Origin: an uncultured Clostridia bacterium
GTDB lineage: Bacteria; Bacillota; Clostridia; Lachnospirales; Lachnospiraceae
NCBI GenBank assembly: GCA_948472945.1
Contig: CAOKVX010000020.1
Span: forward strand, 1 to 43,854
Direction: 5' to 3'
DNA length: 43,854 nucleotides
Part shown: one piece after another, positions 27,509 through 35,600 of the stretch
Position numbering within the stretch: position 1 is the first letter of the stretch
How the letters are laid out: each line of letters opens with the position of its first letter
Notes under the pieces: generated by a model
What the model saw: only the letters and a program-made list of their open reading frames with translations
Databases searched by the model: none
Told to the model about the DNA's origin: nothing
Program-made: the position numbers and the translations under genes

Positions 27509-28004
27509 TTACTAATTTCTTTTTCATGTATTGCTTCTCATACTCTTTATATCCGTATTTTGTATAAAAAGCATAGGATTCAAACCACTGCTCTCTGGGA
27601 GTTCCAAGATGAATTTTTATCGTTTTTTTCCCTATTTGTTTTATATAAGCTTCTGCCGTTCGGAGAAGCTGCGTTCCAATCCCCTCATGCTTACGGTCAT
27701 ATTTCACAAATAATCTGTGCAGCCAAACTTCATCCGTACCATCAATAGAACGATACCCGACACTGCCGATTACCCGGTCATTTTCATCGACTGCCAGCCA
27801 GAACATATCGCCATTTTTCATATAATTCTTTTTTATATCAAGCAAATCACTGTTTAAGCCCGGCACTCTTCCAAGAGCATTTTTTGCTTCTAATATCATG
27901 AAAATCATATCATCTCTGTATCTATCTTCATAAGCTATGATTTGCAAATCGCCACCTCCAACACCTTGTTTCCTATCCCGCCTTTCATACTTTTTAATAA
28001 ACAT
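27480..28004 (-). CDS. GNAT-family N-acetyltransferase
   Basis: 174 residues from the first ATG. The CoA-binding loop is KHEGIGTQLLRTAE, preceded by EVWLHRLFVKYD and followed by ESYAFYTKYGYKEYEKQY. A TTG at 27947 (20th codon) has a better Shine-Dalgarno (GGAGG, 6 nt) and would remove the odd N-terminus (KYERRDRKQGVGGG), so the true protein may be 155 residues. It begins 2 bp after the upstream GNAT gene. Substrate unknown. Confidence 0.85.
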   Translation of the reverse strand: MFIKKYERRDRKQGVGGGDLQIIAYEDRYRDDMIFMILEAKNALGRVPGLNSDLLDIKKNYMKNGDMFWLAVDENDRVIGSVGYRSIDGTDEVWLHRLFVKYDRKHEGIGTQLLRTAEAYIKQIGKKTIKIHLGTPREQWFESYAFYTKYGYKEYEKQYMKKKLVTNNQKGYRI

Positions 28005-28006
28005 TT

Positions 28007-28453
28007 TTATCCTTTCTCCATATACACAAACCTCAATTCCTCCGTAACCTGTTTCTCGTCAAATATTTTATAGCCAAGTTTTTGATAAAGCGCTATATTC
28101 TTTGCGCTTCTGGTACTGGTAAACAACTCGTATCTTTGGTTCGGGTATTCATTTTCTATTTCCAAAAGAAGTTTTGTTCCTATTCCTTTCTTTTGCATTT
28201 TAGGATGCACCATCAATTTTCCGATATAAACAGTTCCGCCGTCTTGATATGCCCTAACAGAACCTACGATAACCTCTCCATCATATAGTGCCTTTAAAAT
28301 AGCTCCTTTTTGAAATTCATCATATACTTCCTCTAATGTTTGCTTTAAAGGTGGAATATCCATATTACCAAAAAGTTTAGCTTCACTTTGATAAGCCAAA
28401 TATTGTAATTTAAGTATTTCTTCCAAATCTTCTTTCTGTGCTTTTTTTATCAA
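28007..28453 (-). CDS. GNAT-family N-acetyltransferase
   Basis: 148 residues from a TTG start with GGAGG 8 nt upstream. VYIGKLMVHPKMQKKGIGTK carries the acetyl-CoA loop (Q-K-K-G-I-G), and IALYQKLGYKIFDEKQVTEE is the usual C-terminal motif. It is first of the three-gene GNAT series. The three sequences are clearly different, so they are not recent duplicates. Confidence 0.88.
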   Translation of the reverse strand: MIKKAQKEDLEEILKLQYLAYQSEAKLFGNMDIPPLKQTLEEVYDEFQKGAILKALYDGEVIVGSVRAYQDGGTVYIGKLMVHPKMQKKGIGTKLLLEIENEYPNQRYELFTSTRSAKNIALYQKLGYKIFDEKQVTEELRFVYMEKG

Positions 28454-28502
28454 AATCTCATACCTCCGTCCTAATCATGACAACAGATTTCAAATTCGCA
28501 CT

Positions 28503-28790
28503 CTACTTTGTTTTAACAATTTCACGCCCATACAAAATACAAATGAACCTAATAATAATAAAGAATCCCCAGAACTTAACCCCTCTGACTGTCTTTACAT
28601 TTACAATATGCTTAAAATTCCACGATGTAATAATATCGCATGCCGCAAGTATTGCTGCCGCAATATGCTGACAGTCATCAAAACTTTTCTGTTTCAAAAT
28701 CCCAAAATCAATAAACTTCCCAGCTAATTAAACGGTATCTTCATTTGTCTCAATTATATTATAATATATCTTCTCCAAATAATCCAATTG
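28503..28790 (-). pseudogene. PIN-domain toxin-like gene, interrupted and truncated
   Basis: The conceptual translation runs LDYLEKIYYNIIETNEDTV, stop, LAGKFIDFGILKQKSFDDCQ, then HIAAAILAACDIITSWNFKH and IVNVKTVRGVK. The DDCQHIAAA and WNFKHIVN motifs are the C-terminal half of PIN-domain ribonuclease-type proteins, common as type II toxins. An in-frame TAA lies at 28728-28730, a second stop lies just upstream of 28790, and the N-terminal catalytic half is missing. After GVK the sequence no longer resembles the family. The gene is dead; no intact antitoxin partner is adjacent. Confidence 0.65.
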
Positions 28791-29332
28791 AATCTATACT
28801 AACATAAGCGGACACCAAAAAGTAGGTATTTACTCATGTCCACTAACAAAAATCCTTGGCTTTTTAGGCAGCACAACGGCAATATATGCATACATTGGTA
28901 CTTAGACGGCACATTTTGCCGCCTAATGTATGTCTGCAATTAAATCAAGAACGTGCCCTAAATGAATACAGAAATATGCCCAAGCCACTTAAAATATATT
29001 TTAAGAGATAGCCCTGAAATTAAAAACTGCCTTATGGCGTTCTCCCCTAAAATATGTTATACTTACATCCGGGATTGACAGGCAAACACCGCGCAGCAGG
29101 TTTGGGACATGCCCTAGTGTCTTTTTAGCAAGCGCGCCCTAAGATGCTGGGTATTATATACGCTCCGCTTCGGTCAGGGTAAAGCGAACATCCCGCGGAT
29201 GTTCAGCTTCGCAAAATTCCAATACCAATGGCGGCTTGGGTCTACACTCAGATTCGGTCAGTCATGAACAGGCGTCCGACGGACGCTTAGAACCGTTACT
29301 CGCGGGAATAAAATAATTTGGAGGAACTCACA
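28791..29332. other. Non-coding stretch with several inverted repeats before the methyltransferase gene
   Basis: No gene seen. CATACATT (28889-28896) and AATGTATG (28925-28932) enclose an inner GGC/GCC pair. GAACATCC/GGATGTTC (29186-29204) and GCGTCC/GGACGC (29272-29286) are compact hairpins in the likely leader of the following gene. The motif TTCGGTCAG occurs twice (about 29169 and 29253). GCCCTAA-like words recur from 28950 to 29140 without clear periodicity. No convincing promoter was found. Confidence 0.4.
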
Positions 29333-30193
29333 ATGTGGATGTGTAACAACTGGAGAGACTATGAAATTATAGACGCGTCATGCGGTGAAAAATTGGAGAG
29401 ATGGGGAGACTATACTCTAATAAGACCCGACCCGCAGGCCATTTGGAATACAAAAAAAAGCCATGAGGGCTGGAAACACCCGAACGCACATTACCACCGC
29501 AGCAGCAAGGGCGGCGGCTCGTGGGAGTTTATAGATCTGCCGAAACAGTGGCAGATTAGTTATAACAATTTGACTTTTCTGTTAAAACCGTTCAGTTTCA
29601 AGCATACCGGTCTGTTTCCCGAACAGGCTGTAAACTGGGATTATATGACGCAGAAAATTCAAAATGCAGGTAAACCTGTGAAAGTGTTGAACTTGTTCGC
29701 ATATACCGGAGGGGCTACAGCTGCATGCGCGGGCGCCGGCGCATCTGTCACTCATGTCGACGCATCAAAGGGGATGGTGACATGGGCAAAGGAAAACGCC
29801 GCCGCATCAGGCCTCGCATCCGCACCGATAAGATATCTGGTAGACGACTGCGTAAAATTTGTCGAAAGGGAGATTAGACGCGGCAATCATTATGACGGAA
29901 TATTGATGGACCCTCCATCCTACGGACGCGGTCCCGGAGGAGAGGTATGGAAGATTGAAGAGAAGATTCACAGCCTTGTAAAGCTATGTTCCAAATTATT
30001 GTCAGAACAGCCTCTTTTCTTCATAATCAATTCATATACGACAGGCCTGCAGCCAGCAGTTCTTTCCTATATTATAAACACAGAGATAACAAAATACCGG
30101 GGCGGAAAAGTTAAAGCCGACGAAATAGGCCTCCCGGTATCATCAAACGGACTTTCATTCCCGTGCGGGTGCAGCGCAAGGTGGAGCCTTTAA
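29333..30193 (+). CDS. Class I SAM-dependent methyltransferase, RlmI-like
   Basis: 286 residues from the ATG at 29333; GGAGG lies 8 nt upstream, and an in-frame TTG at 29318 lies at the Shine-Dalgarno itself. SAM motif I is VLNLFAYTGG (118-127), HVDAS (141-145) follows, and the catalytic-type motif is MDPPSYGRG (192-200). This matches COG1092-type 23S rRNA cytosine-5 methyltransferases, but the N-terminal PUA domain of RlmI is missing. The target base is unknown. It is transcribed opposite to the ribosomal cluster, alone or with the downstream genes. Confidence 0.88.
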   Translation: MWMCNNWRDYEIIDASCGEKLERWGDYTLIRPDPQAIWNTKKSHEGWKHPNAHYHRSSKGGGSWEFIDLPKQWQISYNNLTFLLKPFSFKHTGLFPEQAVNWDYMTQKIQNAGKPVKVLNLFAYTGGATAACAGAGASVTHVDASKGMVTWAKENAAASGLASAPIRYLVDDCVKFVEREIRRGNHYDGILMDPPSYGRGPGGEVWKIEEKIHSLVKLCSKLLSEQPLFFIINSYTTGLQPAVLSYIINTEITKYRGGKVKADEIGLPVSSNGLSFPCGCSARWSL

Positions 30194-30439
30194 GAGACGG
30201 CGTTATAACAATAGTAATCCGTTAACAATATTGCTAAACTGTTTGACAACATACAGAAACCTGTCGGCGAAATTACAAGAATACGTTGGCGGCAGCCACC
30301 CCCCTTGGTGCTGTCGCATTAAGCCGCATACCTGCAAGATAAAGTATACTAAATCTCGCATTTACTACAATATCTTGTATTATATGCGATTAGAGCGACA
30401 GCCTCAGGTCAAACAATGAAAAACCGATAGGGAGATTAT
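30194..30439 (+). other. Intergenic region with competing stems upstream of the zinc-ribbon gene
   Basis: GCGGCAG...CACC (about 30290-30300) pairs with GGTGCTGTCGC (about 30307-30317), a stem with one bulge. Further on TCGCAT/ATGCGA (about 30356-30389) enclose TACAA/TTGTA. GCAAGATA (about 30334) could instead pair with TATCTTG inside that second hairpin. No clear promoter could be fixed; TATACT at 30345-30350 has no good -35. Confidence 0.35.
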
Positions 30440-30540
30440 AAGGGTGAAAGAAAAAAGAAGAAAGGGTAAAATGCAAACACATATCTTTCACCCTTTGTGT
30501 TTGCGCCTCAAATGAAAATGCAATCATTTTCGCTTGAGGC
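30440..30540 (+). promoter_or_regulatory. Candidate RNA switch: two exclusive hairpins and an SD-sequestering hairpin
   Basis: Segment A, AAGGGTGAAAGA (30440-30451), pairs over 12 bp with A' TCTTTCACCCTT (30484-30495). Segment B, GCAAACACA (30473-30481), lies in that loop and pairs over 9 bp with B' TGTGTTTGC (30496-30504), which abuts A'. With no linker, both stems can hardly form at once, so they are probably alternatives. B' is directly followed by GCCTCAA (30505-30511) pairing with TTGAGGC (30534-30540), nested with GAAAATG/CATTTTC. This last stem hides the only GAGG before the start codon. All stems are exact matches in the sequence; switching and the ligand are inference. Confidence 0.5.
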
Positions 30541-30552
30541 TTGGTGCAAAAT

Positions 30553-31530
30553 ATGAAGAAATTTATTTGTCCAAACTGCAGAACTGCGATGTCATTAGAC
30601 AGTTCAGACGGGACGCTCACCTGCGTTTCATGCGGAAATTCAATTCCCATAACTGATTTTGAACATCATGAATTTGGAAATATTAAAAACAGCCAATATA
30701 TCAAAAAATATGCTGCAAAAAATAAGGACTTGCATACAGACGGCTTCACCACGGAAAATTACGCGGACTCCGGCACAAATACATCCATAAGTCCCGTTTG
30801 CTACATTCCGTTTGAACTGAACTCAGACGACGTCAAAACCTTTCTTTGTAAAAAACCGTTTGGAAAATTGTTTTTTACAAAGAACTTCAAACGCGTTGTA
30901 ACGGAACAGTTATTTGAAAAAATATATGTTCCGGTATGGTCACATAAAATTTTGGCAAAGGGCTCAATCAACGCCGCATGCACCGAATTTGACAGAGACG
31001 CCACCAACTACTATGACGTTGAAAAACACGCGCAGCTGCTGTTTGAACAGTTCAATACGGTTGCAACTACAATGAACGGCCCGCTTCATATAGAATCACT
31101 ATTTCCGTACAAATTAGACGGCGCATTATATGCGAATGAATACGAAGATAAAAAAATTAAAAAGAAAGACGGCATAATAACTCTTGAAGCTGACATACCG
31201 CCGGACAGATATGAAGATAACATAAAAAAATACGCGGACAGGGCTTCAAAGGACAAACTCAACACTCTTCTATCAGGCTACTCGTCGGCGCACAACAAAA
31301 TATTTAAATGCGACTCCAATGTATTGGCAACTAAACTCATTTATCTTCCCGTTTGGAAGATACCTTTTGGCACAAAGGACGCATCCGAATGCATGTACGT
31401 CAACGGCCAGACCGGAAAGAGCTCGGGAAAACTGCCAATTAGCAAAATGAAATCCACTGCATTTATCTTGCTTACATTTATTGTAATTTTTGCCGCTTTA
31501 ATATCTGCCGCATATTTTGCCGGACTATAG
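30553..31530 (+). CDS. TFIIB-type zinc-ribbon membrane protein of unknown function
   Basis: 325 residues from the ATG at 30553; TTG or GTG at 30541-30546 are alternatives nearer the GAGG. The N-terminal zinc ribbon is CPNCRTAMSLDSSDGTLTCV plus SCG (Cys6, Cys9, Cys24, Cys27). A soluble middle region (VPVWSHKILAKGSIN, LIYLPVWKIPFG) resembles YgjV/TFIIB-ribbon proteins of Firmicutes, and a single C-terminal membrane helix (about 303-322) anchors it. The ribbon would face the cytoplasm. It lies before a TPM-domain protein, a pairing seen in other Firmicutes. The leader carries a possible RNA switch and the 3' side a MITE. Confidence 0.7.
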   Translation: MKKFICPNCRTAMSLDSSDGTLTCVSCGNSIPITDFEHHEFGNIKNSQYIKKYAAKNKDLHTDGFTTENYADSGTNTSISPVCYIPFELNSDDVKTFLCKKPFGKLFFTKNFKRVVTEQLFEKIYVPVWSHKILAKGSINAACTEFDRDATNYYDVEKHAQLLFEQFNTVATTMNGPLHIESLFPYKLDGALYANEYEDKKIKKKDGIITLEADIPPDRYEDNIKKYADRASKDKLNTLLSGYSSAHNKIFKCDSNVLATKLIYLPVWKIPFGTKDASECMYVNGQTGKSSGKLPISKMKSTAFILLTFIVIFAALISAAYFAGL

Positions 31531-31550
31531 TCTATAGTCTGTACACCACA

Positions 31551-31725
31551 TAGCTCAACGGCGCCAATTCAAACCCGTTTCGAAATCTTTGACCGAGGAT
31601 GGTGAATTTTGGCGAAATACAAGGCTGGAGGACGCAGTCTTGCTGACGCAAGACAAGAACGAAAAACACAGTAGTTCGCCAAAATACGCCGTCCTCGGCG
31701 GGTTCAAATTGGCGCCGTTTAGCTA
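31551..31725. mobile_element. MITE-like element, complete copy 2 (175 bp)
   Basis: It begins TAGCTCAACGGCGCCAATTC and ends with the complement AATTGGCGCCGTTTAGCTA. It matches copy 1 (1880-2073) nearly base for base, except for about 19 bp missing after the left CCCGTTTCGAAA and scattered substitutions. The same central hairpin GTCTTGC/GCAAGAC is present. It is inserted 20 bp after the stop codon of the zinc-ribbon gene, between it and the TPM gene. Confidence 0.8.
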
Positions 31726-31803
31726 AATAATCATTCGTATTTGGGAATTATTAGTACAAAAATTTTGGAATTGCCTATCAATATAAAAACTTAAGGAGCG
31801 CTT

Positions 31804-32595
31804 ATGAAAAAAAATAAGACTTGCAAAATAATTATTATAGCATTTTTGTTAATCATAATAACAGCCATTTCACCACAGAACGCCTCGGCACAGGATTTAT
31901 CATACAATCTCTCGTCAACGATACTTCCTGTAATATCTGACAAGGCGGAAATCCTGACCGACTATGAGGAGGTAACTATATTAAACAAATTTACCGAGCT
32001 GCGCGATGAGAGCGGTTTTCAATTTATCTTTATGACCGTAACAGACACCGACGAATATACAAAGGGAGACGAAGTTGAGGCCATGTACAATATGAGGCAT
32101 GACGTTTTGTACGGGACAGGCACGGTACTATTTCTTATAAGCACAGACAGCGACAATCTGATATGCGAAGTGCAGGCCTACAGTCAGGCAAGCGACATTC
32201 TGACGCACGAGGTCTGCTCTTACATTAACGGAAAACTGAGAAAATACGTTGAGGACGGAAATTATTTCGACGGCGTAATGAAATTTTTTGACTACTACAA
32301 TCAGGCGTACAGCAAAACACTCGATATGTCGGATGAAAACAAACCGGCCGAGGACAATTCGGTTTTCTCTTACACTATAAACCATGCGACAACCTCAATA
32401 TTAATTGCCGCCGTGTCAATGCTGTTAACCGTGCTTTTATACGTATTTATATTTACCGCAAAAAATAACTACGGTGATGACGAAAAAGCAAAAAAATTAT
32501 CTCATGAATCCGATATCTTTGCAGGCAATATTTCTTATAAATACATGCTTACTTCAGACAGGATAACATATATAAGGAGCAGGGTTACAAAATAA
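31804..32595 (+). CDS. TPM-domain membrane protein
   Basis: 263 residues. An N-terminal signal anchor (about 8-29, IIIIAFLLIIITAI), a TPM-type extracytoplasmic domain (about 40-175; VISDKAEILTDYEEVTILNK and later FLISTDSDNLICEVQAYSQA), a second membrane helix (about 197-220) and a charged cytoplasmic tail. TPM domains are proposed to act in membrane protein quality control or as phosphatases; which applies is unknown. AAGGAGCG precedes the ATG. It probably works with the upstream zinc-ribbon protein. Confidence 0.75.
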   Translation: MKKNKTCKIIIIAFLLIIITAISPQNASAQDLSYNLSSTILPVISDKAEILTDYEEVTILNKFTELRDESGFQFIFMTVTDTDEYTKGDEVEAMYNMRHDVLYGTGTVLFLISTDSDNLICEVQAYSQASDILTHEVCSYINGKLRKYVEDGNYFDGVMKFFDYYNQAYSKTLDMSDENKPAEDNSVFSYTINHATTSILIAAVSMLLTVLLYVFIFTAKNNYGDDEKAKKLSHESDIFAGNISYKYMLTSDRITYIRSRVTK

Positions 32596-32644
32596 GAGGA
32601 TGCCTCTTACCATGATTTTAATTAACCATATTTGAGGCATCCTC
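32596..32644. terminator. Perfect 11-bp inverted repeat between convergent genes
   Basis: GAGGATGCCTC (32596-32606) and GAGGCATCCTC (32634-32644) are exact complements around a 27-nt AT-rich loop. They lie immediately after the TPM gene stop and 55 bp from the GH127 stop on the other strand. The U-tracts are weak, but position suggests a shared terminator. Confidence 0.5.
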
Positions 32645-32699
32645 CACGATTCTTCCTTAACATATAATATCAGGGGGTAAATTACGTTAAATACAGAGT

Positions 32700-35600
32700 T
32701 TATTTTACTTTTTTGGCTGTAACTTTGCTCCATTTTCCGTAAATAACTTTACTTCCTGTATTTTTATATGCCCTTATTCTAACAAAATATTTTTTGCCTG
32801 TTTTAAGTTTTTTAATTGTATAGGCAGTAGTCTTTGCTTTTTTAATTTTCTTAGTTTTTGTTAAAGCCTTTTTAAATGACTTTTTAGTAGAATACTGTAT
32901 CTGATATCCCGATATTTTATTTACTTTTTTCCATTTAATCGTTAATGTTTTTGATTTTTTGGAAAGCAGTTTTGTAATCTTTGTTTTTGCAGGCTTAGCC
33001 GTAGCAGTAATACCCGTGTTATTATTATCATCAATGATGGTTACGGGATTATTATTTACCGGATTCTCCGAAACAGGATTATTTACCACGGGAGTTTTAT
33101 TATCCGCATCATCCTTTAAAGACTGGTATTTCTTTTCAGCATCAATCAGTACATTGAAGTTGTGTACAAGAGCCTTCTGGTCGTCTGTAAGTCTGTCGTA
33201 TGCTTTTCTTGCAGCATCGATAAGCGCCTTTGAATCGGCAGTGTACTCCACATTACCGATAGCGTTTATTTTTTCTATTACGGCGCCGGAAGCATTTGCA
33301 TCATTTTCTTCTTTGTCAGGGGAAAGGATATGGTCTTTGACGGCATTGATTTCACGCTTGTTAAGCACGCCTTTAATCATTATAATATCATCTACTTCAC
33401 CGCTGTATACTCCATCCCAGTAATTTGCGCCAAAATATGCCATAGCATTATCTCTGTCAAGTATATTAGGCGCAACATCTCCGCTGGCAATCAGTTCTCC
33501 GTTAAGATAAAGCTTTCCAAAACTAAGTTCAGTCGGCGATGCTCCTCCTTTTACCGTAAATGCAACATGCTGCCATTCGCCTGCTTTGTATGCATTTGCC
33601 GCGTTCATTGAATATTTTGTTCCGTCGTTAGACCATACTTTTGCATCAAACGTAGCGCTAACCCAATATTCCGGATTGGTAAATGTACCGCCGCAGAAGA
33701 TAGGGTCATACTGGCCCTTTATCTGATCAGGTTTCATCCACCAGGATATTGTATAGTTTTCACCAATGCCTTTGGTTTCGCCGAGCAATAACCCGTATGC
33801 ACCTGTCAGTTTGAGGGCTTTATTGTATTTTCCTTCTGTAAATACAGGTGTTGACTGTACCGGAGCAGGGTTTTTATACCCCCCGCCGGATACGGTTACG
33901 GCGTCTGATAAAGTATCATCAAATGAGAAATATTTGAATACATCTAATTCTACAGCAATTTCGACGTCCTTTTTAATAGCCAGGGTATAATTGCTAACCG
34001 TAGCATGGTCTTCGCCATAAACTTTCAATGATACAAGTGTGTCATCATCAACAAGAGCGAATGTCTGCGGCAGACTGTCATCAACCAAAACATCATCAAT
34101 ATATAGTAATCCGAACTGGTCGCCAAGTTCAAAATTCAAAGAAGCTTTATCGGCGTCGGCAGGTACAATAACTGTGAAATTAGTATTATCATTCTGAGTT
34201 GTTGTTCCATTTTCCGCGGTTATACCTTTAACAGATGCATTGCTTGAATATTCTGTGTTGACACTTTGTTCACCAACCAGACGGGCTGACTGGGCTCCGT
34301 TTATGCCGGCAAACGTAATAGGAACAACATCAACAGTTTTTTGGTCAGTTCCTGACGAAACCGTTATTGTTTCCGCGGCATTTGTTACGCTGTCAGGAAT
34401 TTTAACGCGTATCTTGTATAAGTCATGTTCGCCGATATAGTTTAGAGTTTCCTCTGATAAAACAGTATTACCGGAAGTGATTTTTAATGTTTTTCCGTTA
34501 TCTGCTTTTGCAAGCTGCAATACAAGATAGTTAGTTTGATTTTTATCAACAATCATTCTATAAGTAAAGAAACCATTTTCATTAGCATAACGCGATGGGG
34601 CATTAAGGTCAGGGTCGGCCTGATTTCCTGTGGAAGAAGTTCCGTTATTATCCTGAATCTGATGAACTGCATCTTCCTCATCCTGTACCCTGTACCCGGC
34701 ACGGAGTCCGTCAACCTTAGTTCTGCCGTCCCTGCCGTCCTGCTTTTGTTTTAATATCGCATCACGGTCCGGGTTGGTGCCTATACCTGAAAAATACCAG
34801 TAAACACCATATCTCTGGTCGTGTATTGCATAATATGGTGAAAATTTCAGAGTTTCTCCGGTGCTTGTAAGAGTAGTGTTATTTAAAGTAAAGTTAAGTC
34901 CGTCTCCTCTTACAAGGTAATTATTGATATTTTCCGCAAAGTAATCCACGCTCAAATCGTTCAGTATCAAAGTTTCTGATTTAAGTATGCTTCTCTGTCC
35001 GTCTCCGGGATTGGCAGTGTCAGTTCCGACTCTTTTATTTTCAGGAAGCGCAACCCACCATCCGCAGGAAGAACGCTTTTCCATTAAATCATCTTTTCCA
35101 AGTTCAGCAGCCAAAACAATAGGACCATATTTGAATGCCAAAGTATTTTCACTGTCAGGAAGATTATGTGCAACGACTTTCATAGGAAGCTGAATGCTTA
35201 CGGTATCTCCATTGTTCCATGTTCGTTCTATGAAGGCATATCCGTCTGTAATTTGCGTATTATAAACGCTGTTGTTGACCTTTATGACTGCATCACCCGC
35301 AAGCCAGTCAGGAAGACGGAGAGCAAGTGAAAATGAAGCGGCGTCCGAAGTATTAATTGTAAAATTTGATATATCGGTATTTGGCATGTCTGTTTGTTGT
35401 GTAAGCGTTATATTTTTTTCACGCCAATTCAGGGTCGAACTTAGATACTGGTTAACTACAAGCGTGTTATCCTTATGGAAATAAATACTGTCGCCAAGTT
35501 TCGTAAAGTTCTCAAGTCCTGTACCGGTGCAACACCAGAAAAGGTTTTTATTTACATCCGGGTCGCTGTATACTTTATAATATCCGGATGCCATCGGCTG

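Noticed and set aside
30440-30504. H-type pseudoknot formed by the two interlocking stems
   Set aside because: With zero bases between A' and B', the loop that must cross a 12-bp stem does not exist; alternative pairing is more realistic.
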